From Bacillota bacterium (GTDB lineage: Bacteria > Bacillota > Clostridia > TANB77 > CAG-465): a stretch of 57,139 bases of DNA. Made by a program: the position numbers and the translations under genes. Below the pieces are notes generated by a model. That model saw only the letters and a list, made by a program, of their open reading frames with translations, was not told the DNA's origin and made no database searches. Shown in pieces: positions 1 to 8,709 of this stretch. Location: NCBI GenBank assembly GCA_023460515.1, contig JAEWPS010000002.1, positions 1 through 57,139 of the forward strand, written 5' to 3'. The stretch's first letter is position 1. Each line of letters starts with the position of its first letter.

Positions 1-1
1 A

Positions 2-205
2 AATATACGAGTAAAAGGATATCGCTCTAGTGCTAATATGATAATAAGATATTTAAATGAAAATAAAGTAGAAATAGGTAATACAGGAATTTTTCCAAGT
101 ACTAATTTTGATAAAATATATACAATAGCAATTGGAACAAAATGGATATCATATGAATCTAATAGTACAAATAATTGGGTATATGAAATACAACCAATAG
201 GTTAA
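2..205 (+). CDS. C-terminal tail of a repeat-type surface protein (partial)
   Basis: An open frame enters from the left edge and stops at TAA 203-205, giving the last 67 residues of a protein. No start is visible. The residues NIRVK, D-K-IYTI, GT-WISY and YEIQ match in the same order a segment at about residues 1371-1447 of the giant prepilin-like protein that begins at 52481. The DNA also matches locally (for example AATATACG-GTAAAA and AAATATATACAATA). It is therefore very probably the end of a second member of that secreted surface family. The fold looks like a small beta-sandwich, but this is inference. A strong terminator follows directly. Confidence 0.6.
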   Translation, partial: NIRVKGYRSSANMIIRYLNENKVEIGNTGIFPSTNFDKIYTIAIGTKWISYESNSTNNWVYEIQPIG

Positions 206-221
206 AAATTACATAATGTTA

Positions 222-259
222 TGGGTACAAACTTATTAAGTTTGTACCCATTTGTTTTT
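222..259 (+). terminator. Rho-independent terminator of the left-edge surface gene
   Basis: A perfect 13-bp stem (TGGGTACAAACTT / AAGTTTGTACCCA) with a 3-nt loop is followed by TTTGTTTTT, 17 bases after the stop codon of the upstream partial gene. Confidence 0.9.
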
Positions 260-275
260 ACTTGAAATTATTTTA

Positions 276-300
276 AAAATAAAATAAAATAAAATAAAAT
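276..300. repeat. Short tandem repeat (AAAAT)5
   Basis: Five exact copies of AAAAT lie in the 216-base gap between two genes. Apart from this and the two flanking terminators I see nothing in the gap. It could be a slippage site, but it lies in no promoter that I can recognise. Confidence 0.7.
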
Positions 301-370
301 TGTTATGATATAATCATATAATACTGTAAGTAGAATTTAAAACATTTTTTAAATATAAATGACTAATGAT

Positions 371-416
371 TTGAAAAAATAACACTCAAAACATATAATT
401 AATGTTTTGAGTGTTA
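371..416 (-). terminator. Terminator of the minus-strand gene at 476-838
   Basis: A perfect 15-bp inverted repeat (380-394 and 402-416) around a 7-nt loop. Read on the minus strand it is followed by TTTTTT, so it ends transcription of the gene starting at 838. Confidence 0.85.
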
Positions 417-475
417 TAGGTATTTTATGGCTATATAAAAAGTGTATAAATTAGGTAACTTTTAAAGCAAGCAGT

Positions 476-838
476 TTATTCTCTTACTATTATCCAAGAT
501 AAGTTTTTACCGTTTGCTTGTGTGGCTGAAATTCTGATGCCATCAGCATCTACAATATATTGCCAAAAGTAATCTAGTATTTGATTACCAAATACATGTG
601 CAGAGTATTTTTTTACTTCGCCATCTTTTGCTACAAAGCATTCAATTGCGTATTCAACGCCCTTATTCAGTACTTCACCCATAGAGTCGCGCATATATTC
701 TTTCCATACGCCCTCTATAAGACTTTTTTGTACATAACGTCTGGTAGAACTTGCATTTTTTGCAACTGTTAACCGAACGTTAAAATCCTCAGCAGTAATT
801 AGTAAACCCGTTGTTTCTTGACATTTTCTTGTTAGCAT
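476..838 (-). CDS. Unrecognised 120-residue protein
   Basis: I do not recognise this protein. It has no signal peptide or membrane segment, is mixed alpha/beta by composition, and contains an aromatic stretch (DYFWQYIVDADGIRIS) towards the C-terminus. The start is placed at ATG 838. A longer TTG start at 853 would overlap the Shine-Dalgarno sequence GGAGG (847-851), which sits 8 bases before the ATG. It has its own strong promoter and terminator, so it is a single-gene unit. Its DNA has visibly more G and C (ACGCCC, GAGTCGCGC) than the genes around it, which may point to acquisition. The 5' untranslated region contains a CCGG-N4-CCGG palindromic element. Confidence 0.7.
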   Translation of the reverse strand: MLTRKCQETTGLLITAEDFNVRLTVAKNASSTRRYVQKSLIEGVWKEYMRDSMGEVLNKGVEYAIECFVAKDGEVKKYSAHVFGNQILDYFWQYIVDADGIRISATQANGKNLSWIIVRE

Positions 839-915
839 GTCAAATACCTCCAATAATTTATTTTTTGTATTTGCTTCCGGAATACCGGTTGCATTAAAAA
901 TTTAATACAATAAAT

Positions 916-944
916 ATTATATCATATTTATGTAAACTTGTCAA
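916..944 (-). promoter_or_regulatory. Sigma-A type promoter for the gene at 476-838
   Basis: On the minus strand TTGACA (939-944) and TATAAT (916-921) are separated by exactly 17 bases; both boxes match consensus perfectly. The leader downstream contains an inverted CCGG-N4-CCGG element that could be an operator or a small hairpin. Confidence 0.85.
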
Positions 945-1093
945 GACTTTACTTGATTTATATAAATAAAAAAAGTCTTGCGTTAATTTTTCTAAGTTAG
1001 AGGAAATTATTTAATTAAAGAGATTTTAAATAAAAAAAGGATATAATATAAATATCATAATTATCTTAATATTTATAAAAAAATAAAAAATAC

Positions 1094-1122
1094 TTTACAA
1101 ATTAATGTTTCTGTGTTATAAT
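1094..1122 (+). promoter_or_regulatory. Promoter of the marR-ABC exporter operon
   Basis: TTTACA (1094-1099) and TATAAT (1117-1122) are spaced by 17 bases. The start site should fall within the palindrome that follows immediately. Confidence 0.85.
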
Positions 1123-1139
1123 ATTTCGGTGTGCGAAAT
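1123..1139. promoter_or_regulatory. Candidate MarR operator
   Basis: A perfect inverted repeat, ATTCG-type arms ATTTCG and CGAAAT around GTGTG, lies just downstream of the -10 box and over the expected start site. Its position before a MarR-family gene is typical of autorepression. Which ligand relieves it cannot be read from the sequence. Confidence 0.6.
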
Positions 1140-1160
1140 AAAATTATAAAGGAGGTTAAG

Positions 1161-1607
1161 ATGATTGAACATAGTAATGAATTAATTGAAGAATTAATAG
1201 AGACTTTTAGAAATTTTAAAAAGATTAAATTAAAACACGTTTCAAATTGCGGTGACTTTACCCACAATGAGAAAATGATTTTGTTTATTTTAAAAGATAT
1301 TTCTAAGGACAGTAGGGTTTCACTTTCGGCTCTTCGTGGAAGAATGAAATTGGCACCTTCAACTATTACGCCTATAATTACATTACTTGAGGAAAAAGGA
1401 CTTATTGAAAGAAATATAGATAAAACAGATAGAAGAAATATATTTTTACAAATATCACCTAAAGGTGAGAAATTTACAGAAAAGATTCAAACTGAAATTA
1501 AAAATGAAATGTCAAAATATATTGAATATATTGGTGAAGATGACACAAAAGAATTGATAAGATTAATTTCAAAAACAACAGATTTTTTTGAACGGAAAGG
1601 AAGATAA
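1161..1607 (+). CDS. MarR-family transcriptional regulator
   Basis: A 148-residue winged-helix regulator. The helix-turn-helix is in VSLSALRGRMKLAPSTITP, followed by the MarR wing with the D-K-T-D-R-R sequence and the helix of LTPKG type (here ISPKGEKF). A GTG at 1131 is possible as a start but lies inside the palindromic operator. ATG 1161, with AAAGGAGG just upstream, is preferred. It is the first gene of an operon with the two ABC exporter genes (6 bases to the next start). It probably represses this operon and is released by a toxic substrate of the exporter. This is standard for the arrangement but not shown here. Confidence 0.9.
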   Translation: MIEHSNELIEELIETFRNFKKIKLKHVSNCGDFTHNEKMILFILKDISKDSRVSLSALRGRMKLAPSTITPIITLLEEKGLIERNIDKTDRRNIFLQISPKGEKFTEKIQTEIKNEMSKYIEYIGEDDTKELIRLISKTTDFFERKGR

Positions 1608-1613
1608 AAAAGA

Positions 1614-3353
1614 ATGAAAAAAGTATTAGAACATTTAAAACAATACAATATTCTAATTGTAATTGCTATGACACTTATATTTTTGCAATCTATTGCAAAT
1701 TTATATTTACCAACTCTTATGTCAGAAATAGTAAATGAAGGTGTTATAGATCAAAATATGGATAGTGTATGGATGTATGGAGGTAAAATGCTTTTTGTAA
1801 CTCTTGGGGCTATGATATGTTCAATCATATCTACTTTTATTGCGTCTAGAGTTGCAGCAGGTTTTGGTAAAAATTTAAGAAAAGCAGTTTTTACTAAAGT
1901 AGAGGATTTTTCACTTAACGAATTTAATAAAATACAAACATCATCATTAATTACTCGTACAACAAATGATGTATCACAAATACAAAACTTAACATTAATG
2001 ATGATTCGTATGATGATATTAGCACCTATGATGTGTATAGGTGGAATAATTATGGCTACAGCAAAAAATTTAGAACTTTCTTTGCTTTTTGTAGTAGTAA
2101 TTCCTATTTTACTTGCTGCTATAATTTTACTTGCAAGAAAAATAGTACCTTTATTTACAGAAATACAAAAAAGAACAGATAAAATAAACCAAGTAGTTAG
2201 AGAAAAACTTACTGGAGTTAGAGTAATACGTGCTTTTGGAACTGAAGATTATGAGGGTAAAAGATATGATAAAGCAAATAAAGATATATATGAAACTTCA
2301 ATAAAAGCAGCATATATAATGTCTGGTTTAATGCCAATAATATTTTTTATAATAAACATTTCAACTATTGCTATAGTATGGTTTGGAAGTCATTTAATTG
2401 GTGATGGTGCATTACAAATAGGAGATATGATGGCATTTATGCAGTATGCAATGCAAGTATTATTCTCTATACTTATGGTTACAATGTTATTCATAATGAT
2501 ACCAAGAGCTATTGTTTCTGCTAAAAGAATTAATGAAGTATTAGAAATTGAACCAAGTATAAAAGATAATGGAATGGATATTGAAAAAGGTACTAAATCT
2601 GGAGAAATTGAGTTTAAAAATGTCACTTTTGCATATAACGAAAGTAATGAACCTGTATTAAATAATTTAAATTTTAAAATAAATAAGGGTGAGACAGTTG
2701 CTATTATAGGTGGAACAGGAAGTGGTAAGAGTACACTTTTAAATTTAATTTTAAGATTTTACGATGTAACTTCTGGCGAAATAACAGTAGGAGGAGTTTC
2801 TGTAAAAGAAATGAGTTTAGAATCTCTTAGAAATATGATAGGCTATGTACCACAAAAAGTCAATTTATTTTCTGGTACAATAGCAGAGAATATACGTTAC
2901 GGTAAGCAAGATGCAACAGACGAAGAAGTTAAAGAAGCAGCTAAAATAGCACAAAGCTTAGATTTTATATCTTCATTAGAAAAAGGTTTTGATTCCATTG
3001 TATCTCAGGGTGGAACAAATTATTCTGGGGGACAAAAACAAAGAATATCTATTGCTCGTGCAATAGTTAAAAACCCAGATATATATGTTTTTGATGATAG
3101 TTTTTCAGCATTAGATTACACAACAGATAAAAAATTAAGAGAAGCTTTGATTGAAAATACAAAAGGAGCGACTTTAGTTATTGTTGCTCAAAGAGTTAGT
3201 ACTATAATGAATGCAGATAGTATTATATTTTTAGACGAAGGTAAAATAATTGCTCAAGGTAAACATCATGAGTTACTTGAAAATTGTCAGGCGTATAAAG
3301 AAGTTGTGATGTCACAAATAACAGAAGAGGAGGCGATGAGTAGTGGAAAATAA
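1614..3353 (+). CDS. ABC exporter half-transporter, degenerate-site subunit
   Basis: A 579-residue ABC exporter with about six membrane segments in the first 310 residues and a C-terminal ATPase domain. Walker A is GGTGSGKST (about residue 365) and the signature is YSGGQ (about 471). Walker B ends FDDS (about 494), so the catalytic glutamate is replaced by aspartate. This is the pattern of the non-catalytic partner in heterodimeric exporters such as BmrC/BmrD and TM287/288. The signature motif is intact and should complete the working ATP site of its partner. The stop overlaps the start of the next gene by 11 bases, fitting a 1:1 complex. It is likely a drug or peptide exporter under MarR control; the substrate is unknown. 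Confidence 0.92.
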   Translation: MKKVLEHLKQYNILIVIAMTLIFLQSIANLYLPTLMSEIVNEGVIDQNMDSVWMYGGKMLFVTLGAMICSIISTFIASRVAAGFGKNLRKAVFTKVEDFSLNEFNKIQTSSLITRTTNDVSQIQNLTLMMIRMMILAPMMCIGGIIMATAKNLELSLLFVVVIPILLAAIILLARKIVPLFTEIQKRTDKINQVVREKLTGVRVIRAFGTEDYEGKRYDKANKDIYETSIKAAYIMSGLMPIIFFIINISTIAIVWFGSHLIGDGALQIGDMMAFMQYAMQVLFSILMVTMLFIMIPRAIVSAKRINEVLEIEPSIKDNGMDIEKGTKSGEIEFKNVTFAYNESNEPVLNNLNFKINKGETVAIIGGTGSGKSTLLNLILRFYDVTSGEITVGGVSVKEMSLESLRNMIGYVPQKVNLFSGTIAENIRYGKQDATDEEVKEAAKIAQSLDFISSLEKGFDSIVSQGGTNYSGGQKQRISIARAIVKNPDIYVFDDSFSALDYTTDKKLREALIENTKGATLVIVAQRVSTIMNADSIIFLDEGKIIAQGKHHELLENCQAYKEVVMSQITEEEAMSSGK

Positions 3354-5355
3354 AGATCAAGCAAAAAAAGCACCTAAGGGACCTTTTAATGGCGGTCCTA
3401 TGGGTGGTATGCGTCCAGCGGATAAAGCAAAAGACTTTAAAGGAACATTTAAAAGATTAGTAAATTATATAGGTAAGTATAACAAAGCAGTAATTGCGGT
3501 ACTTTTTGTACTTGCTTTAGGAACTGTACTTTCTGTAGTTTCTCCGAAAATATTAGGAAGAGCAACTACAGAACTTGGTAATAACATAATGCAAAAAATG
3601 GTATATAGCAATATGAGAGAAACTTTAGACAAATTACCAGTTGCTTTAAAAAATAATTTACCAGAAAATGCAACAGTCCAAACTTTAATAGATATGAAAG
3701 TTGTACCTGAAGAGTATGTATCTAAAATACCTGAGGTTGCTAAGGCAGTATCATTAAGCAATGAACCTAAAATAAATTTTGAATATATAGGCGAAATTTT
3801 ACTTATAATTGTTGGGTTATATGTAGTTAGTGCAATATTTACATATATTGCAAATAGAACTATGGCATATGTTGCTCAAAAGGTTACATATAGTTTAAGA
3901 AAAGAAATGGATCAAAAATTAGATAGATTACCGCTTAAGTTTTTTGATAAACATACACACGGTGAAATTTTAAGCAGAGTAACAAATGATATAGATACTA
4001 TAAGTACAATGCTACAACAGAGTTTAGTACAAATATTACAATCTTTATTTACTATTATAGGAATACTTATAATGATGATTACTATTAGTTTGAGCATGAC
4101 AGGCGTTGCAATCTTAGTATTACCAGTTAGTATGATATTTATCGTTTCTGTTATAAAAGTTTCTCAAAAGTATTTTATGGCCCAACAAAGGGTACTTGGA
4201 GATATAAATGGACATATTGAAGAAACTTATTCTGGAGATTTAGTTGTTAAGTCATTTAATATGCAAAATGCAGAGATAGAAAAATTTGATAAAATTAATA
4301 ATGAGCTATATAGACACAGCTGGAAATCACAATTTTTATCTGGACTTATGATGCCAATTATAAATGTAATAAACAATTTAGGATATATAGGTATATGTGT
4401 ACTTGGAGCAAATTTAGTAATAAAGGGTAGAATGTCAATTGGTGATATACAAGCGTTTATTCAATATACTAATCAATTTTCACAACCTATAGCTCAAGCA
4501 GCAAATATGATGAATATGATACAAGGAACAGTTGCTTCTGCTGAAAGAGTTTTTGAAATTTTAGATGAAGAAGAAGAATCTTTAGATACAGAAAATCCTG
4601 TAAAAATTGATTTAGTAAGAGGAAACATAATTTGTGATAATGTTGAATTTAGTTATAGCAAAGATGAAAAATTAATTGAAAATTGGAGTTTAGATGTAAA
4701 ACCTGGTCAAACAGTTGCAATTGTTGGACCTACAGGAGCTGGAAAAACTACAATAGTAAATTTACTTATGAAATTTTATGATATACAAGGTGGAGATATT
4801 AAAATAGATAATGTTTCTATTAAAGATATGACAAGATCAGATATTAGAAAAATGTTTGCGATGGTACTTCAAGATACTTGGCTATTTAATGGAACTATAC
4901 GTGAAAATTTAAGATATTCTAAACAAGATGCCACAGATAGTGAAGTAGAACAAGCTGCTTATTTAGCACATGCAGATCACTTTATTAGAGCTTTGCCGGG
5001 TGGATATGAATTTGTTCTTAATGAAGAAGCTAATAATATATCTCAAGGACAAAAACAATTACTTACAATTGCAAGAGCAATTTTAGCTAACGCACCAATT
5101 CTTATACTTGATGAAGCTACTAGTAATGTAGATACAAGAACAGAAGAGTTAATACAAAAAGCAATGAATAAATTGATGCAAGGAAGAACAAGCTTTGTAA
5201 TAGCTCATAGATTATCTACTATAAAAAATGCAGATGTAATAATTGTTATGGATCATGGTAGAATAGTAGAGCGTGGAAATCATGATGAATTACTTGAAAA
5301 AGACGGATATTATTCTAAATTATATAATAGCCAATTTAGTGAAGAAATTGCTTAA
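3343..5355 (+). CDS. ABC exporter half-transporter, catalytic-site subunit
   Basis: A 670-residue partner of the preceding exporter. It starts at GTG 3343 with GAGGAGG 9 bases upstream, inside the end of the previous gene. A glycine/proline-rich cytosolic N-tail precedes the first membrane segment. A roughly 90-residue extracytoplasmic insertion (about 75-155) then separates membrane segments 1 and 2, which makes it longer than usual. Walker A is GPTGAGKTT (about 461) and Walker B LILDEATS keeps the catalytic Glu. The signature is NISQGQ instead of LSGGQ. Together with the first subunit this leaves one good and one degenerate ATP site, as known for heterodimeric exporters. The extra loop is also seen in the YfiC/BmrD-like group. 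Confidence 0.92.
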   Translation: MENKDQAKKAPKGPFNGGPMGGMRPADKAKDFKGTFKRLVNYIGKYNKAVIAVLFVLALGTVLSVVSPKILGRATTELGNNIMQKMVYSNMRETLDKLPVALKNNLPENATVQTLIDMKVVPEEYVSKIPEVAKAVSLSNEPKINFEYIGEILLIIVGLYVVSAIFTYIANRTMAYVAQKVTYSLRKEMDQKLDRLPLKFFDKHTHGEILSRVTNDIDTISTMLQQSLVQILQSLFTIIGILIMMITISLSMTGVAILVLPVSMIFIVSVIKVSQKYFMAQQRVLGDINGHIEETYSGDLVVKSFNMQNAEIEKFDKINNELYRHSWKSQFLSGLMMPIINVINNLGYIGICVLGANLVIKGRMSIGDIQAFIQYTNQFSQPIAQAANMMNMIQGTVASAERVFEILDEEEESLDTENPVKIDLVRGNIICDNVEFSYSKDEKLIENWSLDVKPGQTVAIVGPTGAGKTTIVNLLMKFYDIQGGDIKIDNVSIKDMTRSDIRKMFAMVLQDTWLFNGTIRENLRYSKQDATDSEVEQAAYLAHADHFIRALPGGYEFVLNEEANNISQGQKQLLTIARAILANAPILILDEATSNVDTRTEELIQKAMNKLMQGRTSFVIAHRLSTIKNADVIIVMDHGRIVERGNHDELLEKDGYYSKLYNSQFSEEIA

Positions 5356-5390
5356 GGTAAGATGAAAAATTATAAAATATAATTAAAATA

Positions 5391-5426
5391 AAAATATAAC
5401 TGTGATTTAATTCACAGTTATATTTT
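5391..5426. terminator. Bidirectional terminator between exporter and the 5438-7138 gene
   Basis: A perfect 15-bp inverted repeat (5391-5405, 5412-5426) with A-rich and T-rich ends on both sides lies between two converging genes and can serve both. Confidence 0.85.
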
Positions 5427-5437
5427 TATTTTATAAA

Positions 5438-7138
5438 TTAGTTAAATATTGAAAGAATACTTATTAATTTATTGATTCTTGTTTCTTTTTGAACAACCGG
5501 TAAATTTCTTCTAGTTTCACCAATTATATTATAATTTTCAGATAAATCTACAATTTTTAAATTTAGATCTTTATCTATTTTTACAACGCTTGAACTATCT
5601 TTTTGAACAATAAGTAAAAATGTTGTTGTTTCAAATTTACATATGAATATATTTTCAATATTGACGTTTTTGAAAGTTTGAAAAGTACTTTTTAATTTAG
5701 TAAATATATTTTCTATATCATCTGAATTTTTACTAGATACGTTAAGAATATGACGTAAATTTTTAAGTTTTAGGAAAGTTGTATTTTTAATCAAATCTTC
5801 CATATCATTATCTAAATTAGATATATATGCAATTTCAGAAAATTCATTATTAGATATTAAAACAAATGCTTCATCTTCCATATTATCCATTGATAATAAT
5901 CTTTTAAAGTATGAATCACTATATACTTTTGCATATCTTTCATCAGTTAAAATATAATTTGCAAGAGAATATTTTATTTTTTCAATTATGTTAGTACATG
6001 TTTGTTCATTAGCGTGTATTATTTCGTGAGATATAGATTTGTAAATTTCTGCTTTTAAGCTTTTATTATTAAGAACTAACATACTTTCTAATTTTTTTAA
6101 GTTTACTACATATTGAATTGGACTATAATGTTTTTTTCTATTTATAAAAGTATCTACTAAAGTAGATTGAATATCCGCTATATTTATTAATATTTTATCT
6201 TCTAATGAGTTTATATTTTCAGATAAACTAGAACTTAAATCCATGTCTAGATCATTAGTAGTGTTTTGTCCTTCAGGATTTAATTTATCTAATATACTTC
6301 TGATCATTGATTGTAAATTTTTCTCGTTTTCTAAATATTCATTTAAAACTTCATCTTTTGAAATACAATGTTTTCTAATTTCTATATAATTATCACTAAG
6401 AAGTCTATTAAAATAGCACAATTTATTGTAATTTGAGTACATTCTACTAACATCATCTAATTTGCTAAATATTTCAGTAGTATTTATTTTGTTTAATAGT
6501 TTTGCAACATACTTACTAGGATTGTTTTTAAATAAACTACTATATAAAATCTCTTCATTTACACCTAAAGTAAAGCACATTTGTCTTACTAATTTTCCTT
6601 CTAGAAAGTACATATCATTATCTGAAACCACTTTAACACCTAAAAAATCATTTTCATATGTTCTATATGTAGGAACAATAGATAATGTAGTAGGTAAGGT
6701 GTATAGTAGTCTACAAACCAAATTAGATACTATAGCCCTATTTAAACCGAAATTTGAATGTATTATTTTATAATTAGTTTTAGATATTTGAGTTTTACTA
6801 AAACCAACGGAAAATACATTTTCATCAATTTCTTTAGTTGTTAATATGTATAATAATCTAAGATAAACTGATTGTAAATTAGATAAATCTTTAATATATA
6901 ATTCTTTTCTTGAAGCATCATAGTATCCAGATTTATAATCATATTTTTTATTGTCAGCTAAGATAACAAAATCAATGTTATCATACAATTTTTTAGATAA
7001 TTTATTTACACTATATTTTGATATATATCCAAATTCTATCAATTTATCAAAAAGTCCTGATATGGTTTCAAGAAATTTTTCAGATAGATTACATTTTTCT
7101 TTTAGTTTAATTAAATATTTGTTTGAAACAATTGACAT
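5438..7138 (-). CDS. Unrecognised 566-residue protein with an HEIIH motif
   Basis: I do not recognise this protein. The start is set at ATG 7138, preceded by CGGAGG with good spacing; a longer ATG at 7234 lacks a ribosome site and would add a hydrophobic stretch probably not made. The protein is soluble by appearance and rich in Asn, Ser and Lys. An HEXXH sequence (SHEIIHANE, about residue 387) could be a zinc-peptidase motif, but no third ligand is evident. Further upstream, NFGLNRAIVSNLVCRLLY resembles the GLNEAxTE helix that follows HEXXH in some peptidases, yet the matching upstream histidines are missing. It is monocistronic and divergent from rmuC. The function is open. Confidence 0.75.
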   Translation of the reverse strand: MSIVSNKYLIKLKEKCNLSEKFLETISGLFDKLIEFGYISKYSVNKLSKKLYDNIDFVILADNKKYDYKSGYYDASRKELYIKDLSNLQSVYLRLLYILTTKEIDENVFSVGFSKTQISKTNYKIIHSNFGLNRAIVSNLVCRLLYTLPTTLSIVPTYRTYENDFLGVKVVSDNDMYFLEGKLVRQMCFTLGVNEEILYSSLFKNNPSKYVAKLLNKINTTEIFSKLDDVSRMYSNYNKLCYFNRLLSDNYIEIRKHCISKDEVLNEYLENEKNLQSMIRSILDKLNPEGQNTTNDLDMDLSSSLSENINSLEDKILINIADIQSTLVDTFINRKKHYSPIQYVVNLKKLESMLVLNNKSLKAEIYKSISHEIIHANEQTCTNIIEKIKYSLANYILTDERYAKVYSDSYFKRLLSMDNMEDEAFVLISNNEFSEIAYISNLDNDMEDLIKNTTFLKLKNLRHILNVSSKNSDDIENIFTKLKSTFQTFKNVNIENIFICKFETTTFLLIVQKDSSSVVKIDKDLNLKIVDLSENYNIIGETRRNLPVVQKETRINKLISILSIFN

Positions 7139-7302
7139 ATTTTTATCCTCCGTATATATAATTTTACATAATAATTGTACAACATAAATATTTAAAAAAC
7201 AAGTGTATTTTAAAAATAATATCAAAAAAAACAATAAATTTCATATTTGTTTCATTATTAAATTAGCACAATAAAAATATAAAATAAATTTTAGTAATAT
7301 GA

Positions 7303-7331
7303 TTGACAAATAAACTTTTGTTTGGTATAAT
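7303..7331 (+). promoter_or_regulatory. Promoter of rmuC
   Basis: TTGACA (7303-7308) and TATAAT (7326-7331) with 17-base spacing, 27 bases before the start codon. Confidence 0.88.
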
Positions 7332-7357
7332 AAATCGATGAGAGGAAATGAAAAAAT

Positions 7358-8587
7358 ATGGATATAACAATAATATTACTAGCTATTACTATAATTTTAT
7401 TAATTGTATTAATAGGGTTAAATTTGAAAAAACAAAAAAGTTCATTATCTAATGAATTTAGAAATGAATTAACTAATATGTTTATGCAAACAAGGGAAGA
7501 AATTTCTAAAAATATAGGTAATAAAATAGTTGAAACAACAAATATACAACAAGTTGGTCTTGCTAATTTGACTAATATTAATGAAACTAAGCTTGAAAAT
7601 ATACGTAAAACAGTAGAAGATAGATTAATAATTCTTCAAAAGGATAATAGTGAAAAGTTAGAAAAGATGAGAGTTACAGTAGATGAGAAGCTTCATAATA
7701 CATTAGAACAAAGATTAGGAGAATCATTTAAATTAGTTAATGATAGATTAGAATCTGTATATAAAGGTTTAGGAGAAATGCAAACTTTAGCACAAGGTGT
7801 TGGCGATTTAAAAAAAGTATTTACAAATGTAAAATCTAGAGGATTCTGGGGAGAGATTCAATTAGGAAATATACTAGATCAATTTTTAACTGCGGATCAA
7901 TATTTGAAAAGTGTTAAAACTAAACCAAAATCAAATGATTTTGTTGAATTTGCCATTAAACTACCTGGTAGAAACGAAAATGAAACTGTATTACTTCCAA
8001 TAGACTCTAAATTTCCTATAGAAGATTATACTCGTTTAATTGATGCAGAAGAGTTAGGGGATGTTAACTTAGTTAATGAATCTAGAAAAAAATTAGAAAA
8101 TTCAGTTAAATTATTTGCTAAAGATATACAGGATAAATATATTGAAACTCCATATACAACAGACTTTGGTATAATGTTTTTACCAACAGAAAGTTTATAC
8201 TGTGAAGTAGTTAAAAATTCTGATTTATGTGAAACCTTATCTCAAAAATATAGGGTGGTTGTATCTGGACCTACTACATTTGTAGCATTACTGAATAGTT
8301 TACAAATGGGATTTAGAACACTTGCTATTGAAAAAAGATCAAGTGAAGTGTGGCAACTACTTGGTATGGTAAAATCTGAATTTAGTAAATTTGGAGATTT
8401 ATTAGATAAAACAAATAAAAAACTTCAGGAAATATCTGGTACAATGGAACTTGCTTCTAGAAAAACACGCACAATTGAAAAGAAACTTAGAAAAGTAGAA
8501 GCATTACCTATAGGAGATGAGGCTCAATTCTATATGTTGGAAAGTTCAGAATTAGAAGAAGACATAACTTTAGATGAAGAAGAATAG
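7358..8587 (+). CDS. rmuC: RmuC-family DNA recombination protein
   Basis: A 409-residue protein of the RmuC family, which limits recombination at inverted repeats and has a fold related to restriction-type nucleases. Residues 1-24 form one membrane anchor, about 25-150 a coiled coil, and about 160-340 the RmuC core with GFWGEIQLGNILDQF and LLPIDSKFPIEDY. The length is usual for the family. The acidic C-terminal tail (EEDITLDEEE) is unremarkable. It is transcribed from its own promoter and followed by the hairpin upstream of glmU. The family assignment is firm; the biochemical activity in Firmicutes is poorly known. Confidence 0.92.
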   Translation: MDITIILLAITIILLIVLIGLNLKKQKSSLSNEFRNELTNMFMQTREEISKNIGNKIVETTNIQQVGLANLTNINETKLENIRKTVEDRLIILQKDNSEKLEKMRVTVDEKLHNTLEQRLGESFKLVNDRLESVYKGLGEMQTLAQGVGDLKKVFTNVKSRGFWGEIQLGNILDQFLTADQYLKSVKTKPKSNDFVEFAIKLPGRNENETVLLPIDSKFPIEDYTRLIDAEELGDVNLVNESRKKLENSVKLFAKDIQDKYIETPYTTDFGIMFLPTESLYCEVVKNSDLCETLSQKYRVVVSGPTTFVALLNSLQMGFRTLAIEKRSSEVWQLLGMVKSEFSKFGDLLDKTNKKLQEISGTMELASRKTRTIEKKLRKVEALPIGDEAQFYMLESSELEEDITLDEEE

Positions 8588-8628
8588 GTGAAAAATACAC
8601 ATGACGAGTTTAAATTTATGATTTTCTA

Positions 8629-8657
8629 TTTACAATAGGGGAATAATATGTTAAAAT
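8629..8657 (+). promoter_or_regulatory. Candidate promoter of glmU
   Basis: TTTACA (8629-8634) and TAAAAT (8652-8657) spaced by 17 bases. The -10 box overlaps the left arm of the next hairpin, so a transcript starting here would contain only part of that stem. Confidence 0.55.
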
Positions 8658-8692
8658 ATCTGTAAACTTAATTTAGGTTTACAGATATTTTT
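8654..8692 (+). terminator. Hairpin between rmuC and glmU (terminator)
   Basis: A perfect 14-bp stem (8654-8667, 8677-8690) with a 9-nt loop ends in TTTTT and touches the AAGGAG ribosome site of glmU. It best fits a terminator for rmuC. A role as attenuator of glmU is possible but less likely because the glmU promoter overlaps its left arm. Confidence 0.75.
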
Positions 8693-8709
8693 AAGGAGTG
8701 ATTTTTTAA

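Noticed and set aside
8654..8692. glmS-type or other riboswitch before glmU
   Set aside because: The element is a simple hairpin with a T run; no conserved ribozyme or aptamer core fits in the short leader.
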